DNA from: an uncultured Spongiibacteraceae bacterium
GTDB lineage: Bacteria; Pseudomonadota; Gammaproteobacteria; Pseudomonadales; CAMLJR01
Reading direction: 5' to 3'
Assembly (NCBI GenBank): GCA_946480345.1
Contig: CAMLJR010000095.1
Coordinates: 1 to 11,336, forward strand
Length of the DNA: 11,336 nucleotides
The number at the start of each line of letters is the position of its first letter. The first letter of the stretch is position 1. This document shows positions 1-5,652 of this stretch, in pieces. The position numbers and the translations under genes are program-made. Under the pieces are notes generated by a model, which worked only from the letters and a program-made list of their open reading frames with translations, ran no database searches and was not told the DNA's origin.

Positions 1-387
1 AGGCACGACGCGCGCGACCTTTTGCGCGGCGTAAGGTAAACCCCAAATCGCTGTGCTCGCGGTCAATGCAATGATCAAAATTGCGGAGAATAAAATGGCG
101 AGCCAATGGCGTTCGAGCGCCGCGAGTAAATGCCAGCGCCGATCGCTCGTACCCGTGAACCATTGATCGAGCAGCGCATCGTCGTCGAGTTCGCACATCG
201 CGCCGTCGGGCAATGTGATTTGTCGCCGCGTGCGGCCGAGACGTGGCGATATTTTTGTGGCTGCGAGCGGCAACGTTAATTCCAAATCGTCACCGACAAC
301 GTATAAATGATTGTCAGCGCAACGAAGACGCACTGCGCGACTGCGTGCTGTGCGTCCATCGAAATACTGCGCTGACAATTCGCTCAT
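1..387 (-). CDS. M48-type membrane metallopeptidase, N-terminal part (gene runs off the left edge)
   Basis: The frame is open from an ATG at 387 to the window edge and gives 129 residues (MSELSAQYFDGRTARSRAV...). Residues 1 to about 88 form a small soluble beta-rich module with the pattern YFDGR...V.L......L.......L.L. It resembles the N-terminal domain (annotated as DUF7092) often found in front of bacterial membrane M48 peptidases. One hydrophobic segment follows at about 95-116 (HWLAILFSAILIIALTASTA). The HExxH zinc site would lie beyond the edge, so the peptidase call rests on this N-terminal module, the membrane anchor and the position 39 bp downstream of a yjgN-like gene, a pairing I recall from other proteobacteria. 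The family is expected to act at the inner membrane in protein quality control. The alternative is an uncharacterised membrane protein sharing only the N-terminal module. No clear Shine-Dalgarno is visible, so translation may depend on the upstream gene. Confidence 0.66.
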   Translation of the reverse strand, partial: MSELSAQYFDGRTARSRAVRLRCADNHLYVVGDDLELTLPLAATKISPRLGRTRRQITLPDGAMCELDDDALLDQWFTGTSDRRWHLLAALERHWLAILFSAILIIALTASTAIWGLPYAAQKVARVVP

Positions 388-426
388 GACGACGTGCTCA
401 CTGACGGCTTGTTCACAATTGTCGGT

Positions 427-1602
427 CTAGAGCGAAAGATCGAAATCGAGAAATTCCGCCGCTTCTTCGCCAATCGCCGATTCATCGCGCGATGCTTGCG
501 CCACAACCTGATCGAGAGCGGCCGGCGTTGCAAGGACACCCGTATTTTCGATGCGATAACGCATCAGGCGCACGCGCGTCCACGGCCATGCGAAACCGGC
601 GGTGAAAATCAGCAGTAATAAATTGGTCAGCAATAACTTGGCGTAACGGCCGGCTTGCAGATCCGATTCGAATTTGAGATTTCCCAGCGTTGCATGCGCG
701 ATGGTGGTGTTGGTGATATACGAAAAATAAGCTGCCTGCGGCAGTACCAGCGCCGAATAGCCAGCCAGCACAATGATGCCCATCGTAATTTTGCCAGCCA
801 AACCGCCGATCGCGGTGCCAATCATCGCGCCCCCGAATATCATGACGGCCATGATCAGGAAAGCCAGCAAACTCAAACCGCTCACGCGCAGCAATGCTTT
901 AAAAAATTCGCCGGCACTGCCGTCGAATTCGCCCTGCGTGCTGCCGTAATGAAGATTGCGATGAACGAACGCTTTCATCCGCGCCAAATACAGCGGCCAA
1001 ACGGCGATGAATAAAATAAGCGTGCCGATAAACGCGCCGCCATACATCTGCATGAAATTCGGCGGCATCGCTTCGACGCCACCATGCGTCTGCTGATACG
1101 CGGCCAGATATAACGAGAACGCCACGAGCGGCAACAGCACCAGATAAAGCAATCCATACGCTTTTACCGCTTGCCAGGTGGTGCCGCTAAAACGAAATGC
1201 GATGTTGCGATAGCGCGTATTGCGCGCGCGAAATTTCGCACTGCGCACAATCACCCACGGATAAATCAGCGCAAAAAACGCCGTCACGGCGAGTGCAATT
1301 TTAAAATCGATTTTTTGCAATACCGAGCCGCCGACAATCACCACCAACGCCAGCACGCGACCAATCAAAATTTTCACCGGCTGGCCCGTGTAATCGAACG
1401 GATGGCCATCGAGCAGGGTGCTGCGATGAAAATATTGTTCGCGCCGCACTTTCGCCCAAGGCGAATAAATGCCGAGCGTAATAATTGTCAGTAGTAGATT
1501 GACGATCCAGATGGCGAAGTATTCGCCGCCCTTGCCGGTGAATTCGAAGCGCAGCGATTCGCGTTCATTACCGGTATACAGCGGTTTGATTTCGTCGAGC
1601 AT
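427..1602 (-). CDS. yjgN: YjgN/DUF898 family polytopic inner-membrane protein
   Basis: The product is 391 residues, close to E. coli YjgN (about 398). It has roughly seven to eight hydrophobic stretches: about 28-47, 79-95, 100-119, 148-168, 188-206, 240-268, 272-296 and 322-340. The DUF898 signature is plain at 43-72: LGIYSPWAKVRREQYF followed by LLDGHPFDYTG. Related short motifs recur at about 135, 224 and 309, so the protein appears built from repeated units. The C-terminus (about 365-391) is acidic and probably cytoplasmic. Its biochemical function is unknown in all species I know of; it is predicted to be an inner-membrane transporter or a scaffold. The ATG at 1602 has an excellent Shine-Dalgarno (AGGAGG, 1608-1613, 5 nt spacing). 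The M48-like gene follows after 39 bp, suggesting co-transcription and a joint role. An Anbu-type gene lies 132 bp upstream. Confidence 0.85.
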   Translation of the reverse strand: MLDEIKPLYTGNERESLRFEFTGKGGEYFAIWIVNLLLTIITLGIYSPWAKVRREQYFHRSTLLDGHPFDYTGQPVKILIGRVLALVVIVGGSVLQKIDFKIALAVTAFFALIYPWVIVRSAKFRARNTRYRNIAFRFSGTTWQAVKAYGLLYLVLLPLVAFSLYLAAYQQTHGGVEAMPPNFMQMYGGAFIGTLILFIAVWPLYLARMKAFVHRNLHYGSTQGEFDGSAGEFFKALLRVSGLSLLAFLIMAVMIFGGAMIGTAIGGLAGKITMGIIVLAGYSALVLPQAAYFSYITNTTIAHATLGNLKFESDLQAGRYAKLLLTNLLLLIFTAGFAWPWTRVRLMRYRIENTGVLATPAALDQVVAQASRDESAIGEEAAEFLDFDLSL

Positions 1603-1734
1603 AAGAACCTCCTGTTTTGTTGATATGTATTCCTGCTTTTTGCGATCGAGTGATCGCTTATTTTTTCTGTTCGCGTTTTATTGCGATGTTATTTTTTATT
1701 GGGCGCACCAGCGAAGGTGCGCGCAAAATCCTTG
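1603..1734. other. AT-rich intergenic spacer with two small hairpins
   Basis: The 132 bp between the Anbu-type gene and the yjgN-like gene are clearly richer in A/T than the flanking genes. They hold two perfect inverted repeats. One is GCGCACC (1703-1709) with GGTGCGC (1716-1722), loop 6. The other is GCGATC (1642-1647) with GATCGC (1652-1657), loop 4. In the transcribed minus orientation neither is followed by a U-run (A-rich sequence follows both), so neither is a standard intrinsic terminator for this operon. They may protect the 3' end of the upstream message or attenuate weakly. No confident -35/-10 pair is seen, so it is unclear whether yjgN has its own promoter. Confidence 0.4.
1608..1613 (-). 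promoter_or_regulatory. Strong Shine-Dalgarno of the yjgN-like gene
   Basis: A perfect AGGAGG (minus strand) lies 5 nt upstream of the ATG at 1602. It is the strongest ribosome binding site in the window; most other genes here have only partial matches. This suggests efficient independent initiation for the yjgN-like gene despite the 132-bp gap to the preceding gene. Confidence 0.75.
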
Positions 1735-2445
1735 TTACGGCAGTTGCTCAAACTGCTGACGCAATCCGCTGCCCCATGCCTGCCGCAGCGAATTGAAATA
1801 TTCGTCGTTCTCGGCAATGCGTTTGATATTCAGCTCGAAGCTGTCCTCGCGATAGGTCGCCAGATCGATCGGCAAACCCACCGATAAATTCGAACGAATC
1901 GTCGAGTCGAATGAGATCAGCGTGCACTTCACGGCCTTCGTTAACTCGGTGTCGTAGTCGACGACGCGATCGATAATCGGTTTGCCGTATTTCACTTCGC
2001 CGATCTGGAAATACGCAGTGTCTTCGGTCGCCTCGATGAAATTGCCTTGCGGATAAATATGAAACAGTCGCGGCCGCTCGCCCGCGATCTGACCGCCGAG
2101 CAATACATTGAGGCCGAAATCGACGCCGCAGTTCTGCTGGCCTGCCGAGGCGCGTGCAATCACTTCGTTGACCGTATCGCCGACCAGTTGCGCCGCGCCA
2201 AACATCGAGCCGACCGTGTACAGATTCTTTTCGTCTTCGTGTTGAGCGCGTTCGCATAAATGGCTGATGACGCTTTGCGCGCTGGCGAGGTTTCCCGACG
2301 TCAGCAGCACGATCGAACGCTCGCCGCGACGTTCGAAAACGTGCATTTTGCGGAACGTGGCGAGATGGTCGACGCCGGCATTGGTGCGGGTGTCTGCCGC
2401 AAATACCAGCCCTTCGCGTAAACGCATGGCAACACAGTAAGTCAT
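1735..2445 (-). CDS. Anbu-type proteasome homologue (predicted Ntn-hydrolase peptidase)
   Basis: The 236-residue product begins MTYCVAMRL and carries the N-terminal nucleophile arrangement of proteasome beta subunits. After Met removal, Thr1 would be the nucleophile, with Asp17 (VFAAD) and a Lys at 32 (TFRKM) matching the canonical Thr1/Asp17/Lys33 set. The sequence RTNAGVDHLATFRKMHVF and the following LLTSGNLA are characteristic of Anbu (COG3484, 'ancestral beta subunit'). This bacterial family is distinct from HslV and assembles into rings or lock-washer helices; its natural substrates are not settled. I chose the ATG at 2445 over the in-frame TTG at 2451, because the longer form (M-N-M-T) would bury the catalytic Thr. 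An AGG lies 9 nt upstream (2455-2457). In many genomes Anbu sits with an alpha-E protein, an ATP-grasp protein and a transglutaminase-like protein. None is present in the window; the downstream neighbours are yjgN-like and M48-like genes. Confidence 0.9.
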   Translation of the reverse strand: MTYCVAMRLREGLVFAADTRTNAGVDHLATFRKMHVFERRGERSIVLLTSGNLASAQSVISHLCERAQHEDEKNLYTVGSMFGAAQLVGDTVNEVIARASAGQQNCGVDFGLNVLLGGQIAGERPRLFHIYPQGNFIEATEDTAYFQIGEVKYGKPIIDRVVDYDTELTKAVKCTLISFDSTIRSNLSVGLPIDLATYREDSFELNIKRIAENDEYFNSLRQAWGSGLRQQFEQLP

Positions 2446-2480
2446 GTTCAACAGCCTGAAGCTAATTTCAAAGGGCCTAC

Positions 2481-2509
2481 ACTCTGCCGAGCGCTGCCGG
2501 GGTAGTCAA
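2481..2509 (-). promoter_or_regulatory. Possible sigma70-type promoter for the Anbu-type gene
   Basis: On the minus strand, TTGACT (complement of 2504-2509) matches the -35 consensus at five of six positions. It is followed 17 nt later by CAGAGT (complement of 2481-2486), a poor -10 with three matches. The implied start would be about 30 nt upstream of the ATG at 2445. This is a reading by eye, and the weak -10 keeps confidence low. Confidence 0.3.
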
Positions 2510-2512
2510 ATA

Positions 2513-2536
2513 CGGCTTCTGCTTATGGAAAAGCCG
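2513..2536 (-). terminator. Weak hairpin after the response-regulator gene
   Basis: CGGCTT (2513-2518) can pair with AAGCCG (2531-2536) around a 12-nt loop, 16 nt beyond the response-regulator stop codon. In the minus orientation the stem is followed only by TATTTG, not a proper U-run. It may be a weak terminator or simply chance. Confidence 0.22.
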
Positions 2537-2551
2537 CACATTTATGCTTCG

Positions 2552-3442
2552 TTACAGTTTTTCGATGAAGCGTGACAATAAATCGAGCTTGGCCGGATCG
2601 TCGTCGACGAAGCGAATCACCACTTTCAATACGCCGGCATCGATGCGATTTTCAGCGGCCTGAATACTGTGGACATAGCCGTTCAAACGCGCGACATCGC
2701 CGCCCTCCAGTTCGAAAATCGAAATCACGACCGGTTCTAGAATCGTCGGCACATGCTGTTCGCGCTTGATGATGCCGCTGAGCAATTGCAACGACACATC
2801 CTTGATCACGCATTGCGTATTGAAGCTGGCGAAGTGCAATTGCGCCTGACCGCGCGCAACCGTTTTGGCTTTCGCCGCTGCCGGTGCAGGCGCTGTGGGG
2901 CGCGGCGCGAATGCGCCGAGCAGTGCGGATTCCGTCGACGACGGCGCGGCGGCCGGCGAGGCGATTTGGGCGGACGGCCGGTTGCCGGTCAGCGCCGCAA
3001 TGCTGGCGCCGGCGATACCTTGCGTGGTGCCGCTCGATTGAGGCGGCGCGGGGGTTTCCTTGCCGCTGCGGCGCAGCACTTTATTGATCTTGCCGATCAG
3101 CATTTCCGGCTTGAACGGCTTACCGAGGTAATCGCTGACGCCGGCCTGCACCGCCTTGACGACGAAATCGCGCTCGCCGCGGCTGCTGACCATGATGAAT
3201 GGCGTGTCCTTATGCTGCGGATGCGCGCGCAGCCAGCGGAGAAATTCCTCGCCGCTCATTTCCGGCATCTCCCAATCGCACAGGATCAGGTCGAAACGCT
3301 GGGTTTTTAACGTCGTTTGCGCGCGCACCGCGCTGGGGGAATCGGCGATATGGCAACCGGGATAGGCATCGCGCAGCTGTTTCTTGACCATATCGCGAAT
3401 GAACGTCGCGTCGTCGACAACAAGAAATTTAAGCGGCTGCAT
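2552..3442 (-). CDS. Response regulator: REC domain, Ala/Pro linker, diverged PilZ-like C-terminal domain
   Basis: The product is 296 residues. Residues 1-124 are a complete receiver domain: acidic pair D10/D11, phospho-acceptor D56 (LILCDWEMPEMSG), S86 (IMVSS), and K108 in the KPF motif. A low-complexity linker rich in Ala, Pro and Ser spans about 126-197. Residues 198-296 form a compact beta-rich domain (CVIKDVSLQLLSG, VVISIFELEGG, LNGYVHSI, VVIRFVDDD), ending in a short helix. This layout recalls PilZ, with KDVSLQLLSG in place of the D/NxSxxG loop. The RxxxR motif that binds cyclic-di-GMP is absent, so c-di-GMP binding is doubtful and the PilZ assignment is inference. No DNA-binding helix-turn-helix is seen, so output is probably protein-protein. 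No histidine kinase is nearby. The ATG at 3442 starts the conserved first beta strand (LKFLVVDD); only weak SD-like sequence precedes it. It is 98 bp downstream of the GST gene. Confidence 0.85.
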   Translation of the reverse strand: MQPLKFLVVDDATFIRDMVKKQLRDAYPGCHIADSPSAVRAQTTLKTQRFDLILCDWEMPEMSGEEFLRWLRAHPQHKDTPFIMVSSRGERDFVVKAVQAGVSDYLGKPFKPEMLIGKINKVLRRSGKETPAPPQSSGTTQGIAGASIAALTGNRPSAQIASPAAAPSSTESALLGAFAPRPTAPAPAAAKAKTVARGQAQLHFASFNTQCVIKDVSLQLLSGIIKREQHVPTILEPVVISIFELEGGDVARLNGYVHSIQAAENRIDAGVLKVVIRFVDDDPAKLDLLSRFIEKL

Positions 3443-3540
3443 CAGAGACCGAATCCGACCGGTGTGAAAAAAGGGGTCTCGACAGCTTAGTTGACGTTAT
3501 CGCGACGCGCGACACTGAATTCCGAGGAACAGTCTGTGGA
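3443..3540 (-). other. Spacer and 5' leader of the response-regulator gene
   Basis: The 98 bp between the GST stop and the response-regulator start hold an inverted repeat, GAGACC (3445-3450) with GGTCTC (3475-3480), ending 2 nt from the start codon. Next to it is a T6 run on the minus strand (complement of 3467-3472). A short stem TCGCG-CGT-CGCGA lies further upstream, but it is too far from the T-run to form an intrinsic terminator. No convincing -35/-10 pair is visible on the minus strand. Confidence 0.35.
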
Positions 3541-4197
3541 TCAGGCCAAAGCGCGCAGGCCGCTGCCCACTTCAAGATAGACCGCCTGCGCGCCGGCTCG
3601 CCAGCGCGGCACGGTGCGCAAGGTCTGCTGCCACGCGGCGGATTCGCGATAGCGCAGCAGCCAGCCTTGCAGGTGGCGATAGGCCGAGGTGTCGAACCAG
3701 ATGCGATCGATTTCGGCGAATGCGTGGATAAACGGCAGCGCGGCAATATCGGCCAGCGTTTCTTCGTCGCCGACCAGGTATTCCTTGCGTGCGAGCCGCG
3801 CTTCCAATTGCGCGAGCACGATTTCGGCGTCGGTGCGCCGGCTCTTTATGTGCGGATCGCGCTTGATGATTGCTTCCGCGTACAGCTGTATCGCCGCGTA
3901 AAACGGCCCGTCGATGATGCGCACGAGATTTTCGATCGATTGCTGACGCACGCGCACCGACGGCCACAAATCGAGTTGCGGCTTGCGCGCCGACGACCAT
4001 TGCGCGATCGCGAAACTATCGTCGATCAATTTGCCGCTCGGCAATTGCAGCAGCGGCACTTTATCTACGGCGGTGGGCAGATGCAGCGAATCGACGTCGC
4101 GCAGTTCGCAATGGATATTCGCCATCAGCAACGCCAGTCGCGCGCGCATCGAATGCGGGCACGAGTAACTGCTGTACAGGACACACACCGCGGTCAC
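3541..4197 (-). CDS. Omega-like glutathione S-transferase family protein
   Basis: From the GTG at 4197 the product is 218 residues. The N-terminal thioredoxin-like domain (about 4-72) begins VLYSSYSCPHSMRARLALL. Cys13 in CPHS is the likely thiol nucleophile, as in Omega-class and related Cys-type GSTs. VPLLQLP (47-53) holds the cis-Pro48, and DDS (59-61) is the glutathione gamma-glutamyl contact. An all-helical GST C-domain follows (about 85-205; VLAQLEARLARKEYLVGDEETLADIAALPFI). Cys-type GSTs usually act as glutathione-dependent thiol reductases, deglutathionylases or dehalogenases, not classic conjugating enzymes; the exact substrate is unknown. The frame stays open to an ATG at 4296, but that would overlap yaaA by 86 bp and add residues unlike any GST. 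The GTG has GGGAG (4204-4208) 6 nt upstream and lies 13 bp after the yaaA stop, so translational coupling is likely. Confidence 0.86.
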   Translation of the reverse strand: MTAVCVLYSSYSCPHSMRARLALLMANIHCELRDVDSLHLPTAVDKVPLLQLPSGKLIDDSFAIAQWSSARKPQLDLWPSVRVRQQSIENLVRIIDGPFYAAIQLYAEAIIKRDPHIKSRRTDAEIVLAQLEARLARKEYLVGDEETLADIAALPFIHAFAEIDRIWFDTSAYRHLQGWLLRYRESAAWQQTLRTVPRWRAGAQAVYLEVGSGLRALA

Positions 4198-4210
4198 TGC
4201 GATCTCCCTT

Positions 4211-4993
4211 CTATTTGACGGGTGCGTTCTCGCGGGTAAATACCCAGTGTGTCGCATCCGATTGCTGCGGGTTGAAACGGTAGCCGGCCTCGGCAAAATC
4301 CTTCAGATCGTTTGCGTCGGTCAGCCGATTTTTAATCGCAAACGCGCTCATCATGCCGCGCGCTTTCTTCGCAAAAAAACTGACGATCTTGTAGCGATCG
4401 CCGCTGCGCTCCTTAAATATGGGCGCAACCACCGGTGCCGCCAGCGAATTCGGATGAACGGCCTTGAAATATTCCTCGGAGGCGAGATTGATCAGCACCG
4501 GCTTGCGCTGCGCTTGTAGCTCTTCATTCAGCGCGGCGGTAATTCTTTCGCCCCAAAAGCCATACAGATTTTTGCCGCGCGCATTCGCGAGCGTGGTTCC
4601 CATTTCCAGGCGATACGGCTGAATCAGATCGAGTGGCTTCAGCACCCCGTACAGACCGGACAAGATACGCAGGTGCTTTTGCGCGAATGTGACATCGCGC
4701 GCGCTAAAACTATCGGCATCGAGACCGGTATAGACATCGCCGCGAAACGCGAACAGTGCCTGCTTTGCATTGCGCGATGTGAACGGCAGCGACCAGTTCA
4801 TATAGCGGCGATGATTCAGCTCGCCGAGATTTTCGCTGATCGACATCAGCTCGCTGATTTGGGCCGGATCGAATTCGCGCAGCCGCTCGATCAATAATTG
4901 CGACTCGGCGAGAAATTGCGCTTCGGTAAATTTTTTCGTTGGCGCGGGTGTATCGAAATCCAATGTTTTGGCCGGCGAAACGACAATCAGCAT
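4211..4993 (-). CDS. yaaA: YaaA (DUF328) peroxide stress protein
   Basis: The product is 260 residues, against about 258 for E. coli YaaA, and is similar along its whole length. MLIVVSPAKTLDFDTP at the start is the hallmark motif. LAFRGDVYTGLDAD-like, LRILSGLYGVLKPLDLIQPYRLEMG, INLASEEYFKAV and FFAKKARGMMSAF are the other conserved blocks. In E. coli, YaaA is induced by OxyR under H2O2 stress and limits free intracellular iron, and so reduces Fenton damage to DNA and proteins; the fold contains a DNA-binding helix-hairpin-helix-like element. I chose the ATG at 4993. The frame is open 30 nt further to 5023, but that adds ten residues outside the family and overlaps the upstream gene. The start is 2 bp after the HAD stop (TGA-AC-ATG), so translation is coupled. 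Only a partial SD (GGGA) precedes it, inside the HAD gene. Confidence 0.95.
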   Translation of the reverse strand: MLIVVSPAKTLDFDTPAPTKKFTEAQFLAESQLLIERLREFDPAQISELMSISENLGELNHRRYMNWSLPFTSRNAKQALFAFRGDVYTGLDADSFSARDVTFAQKHLRILSGLYGVLKPLDLIQPYRLEMGTTLANARGKNLYGFWGERITAALNEELQAQRKPVLINLASEEYFKAVHPNSLAAPVVAPIFKERSGDRYKIVSFFAKKARGMMSAFAIKNRLTDANDLKDFAEAGYRFNPQQSDATHWVFTRENAPVK

Positions 4994-4995
4994 GT

Positions 4996-5652
4996 TCAAT
5001 CCCGCAGCGAAATAATCGGCCACGCTCGCTCGGTCGCCACACGCCGCAACGTATCGTCGGGATCGACCGCGATGGGATGCCCAACCATTTCGAGCAGCGG
5101 CAAATCGTTTTGCGAATCGCTATAGAAGCTGGCGGTTTCAATCGCGTAAGGATGTTGCGCGAGCCATTCGCGCAGGCTCGTCACTTTGCCCTCGCGAAAA
5201 CACGCGGTGCCGATGATTTTGCCGGTGTAACGATCATTGCGAATTTCCGGCTCGGTCGCGAGTAGCGCATCGACACCGAGCGCTGCGCCGATAGGCCGCG
5301 TCACGAATGCGTTGGTCGCGGTGATAATCAGCAGGAAATCGCCGCGCGCGCGATGCTCGGCGAGCAGCGCATCGGCTTTCGCGAGGCGCATCGGCGCGAT
5401 CATCGTATGCATGAAATCATCATGCAGCGCTTTCAGTTCATCGCGCGTGAAGCGCGTCAGCGGTTCGAGCGCAAATGCGAGGTAGGCATGAATATCGAGC
5501 GTGCCGTTTTGATATTCGCGGTAGAAGCGATCGTTCGCCTCTGCGTAAACCGTGCGATCGACGATGCCGCGCTGCACTAAAAATTCGCCCCACGCGTGAT
5601 CGCTATCGCCGCCGAGCAGGGTGTTATCGAGATCGAAAATCGCCAGAGCCAA
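4996..5652 (-). CDS. HAD subfamily IB phosphatase, likely histidinol-phosphatase-type (HisN-like)
   Basis: The 218-residue protein has all four HAD motifs: I, FDLDNT with nucleophile D7 and acid/base D9; II, IITATN with T111; III, K156 in REGKV; IV, SDSQNDLPLL with D179 and D183. The helical C1-type cap between motifs I and II (about 16-90) places it in the SerB-like IB branch. The opening LAIFDLDNTLLGGDSDHAWGE closely resembles, from memory, the P. aeruginosa protein PA0335, which also sits beside rppH and ptsP and has been reported as a histidinol-phosphate phosphatase. That activity (L-histidinol phosphate to L-histidinol) is therefore the best guess; phosphoserine or another small phosphomonoester is the alternative. 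The start is an unusual TTG at 5652: a stop lies just upstream in frame, no ATG or GTG fits, and GGAG (5662-5665) is 9 nt away. First gene of the HAD-yaaA-GST unit. Confidence 0.88.
   Translation of the reverse strand: MALAIFDLDNTLLGGDSDHAWGEFLVQRGIVDRTVYAEANDRFYREYQNGTLDIHAYLAFALEPLTRFTRDELKALHDDFMHTMIAPMRLAKADALLAEHRARGDFLLIITATNAFVTRPIGAALGVDALLATEPEIRNDRYTGKIIGTACFREGKVTSLREWLAQHPYAIETASFYSDSQNDLPLLEMVGHPIAVDPDDTLRRVATERAWPIISLRD

Noticed and set aside
1703..1722. Intrinsic terminator after the Anbu-type gene
   Set aside because: The stem is good, but the sequence after it in the direction of transcription is A-rich, not U-rich.
2753..3310. Long plus-strand open frame opposite the response-regulator gene
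   Set aside because: Its product is Arg-rich with no recognisable domain, it lacks an SD, and the opposite strand encodes a well-formed REC domain. It is a shadow of GC-biased codons.
3667..4218. Plus-strand open frame of about 180 codons opposite the GST gene
   Set aside because: No conserved motif, and it overlaps a clear GST on the other strand.
4198..4296. N-terminal extension of the GST by 33 residues
   Set aside because: It would overlap yaaA by 86 bp, the residues do not resemble a GST, and the GTG at 4197 has a good SD.
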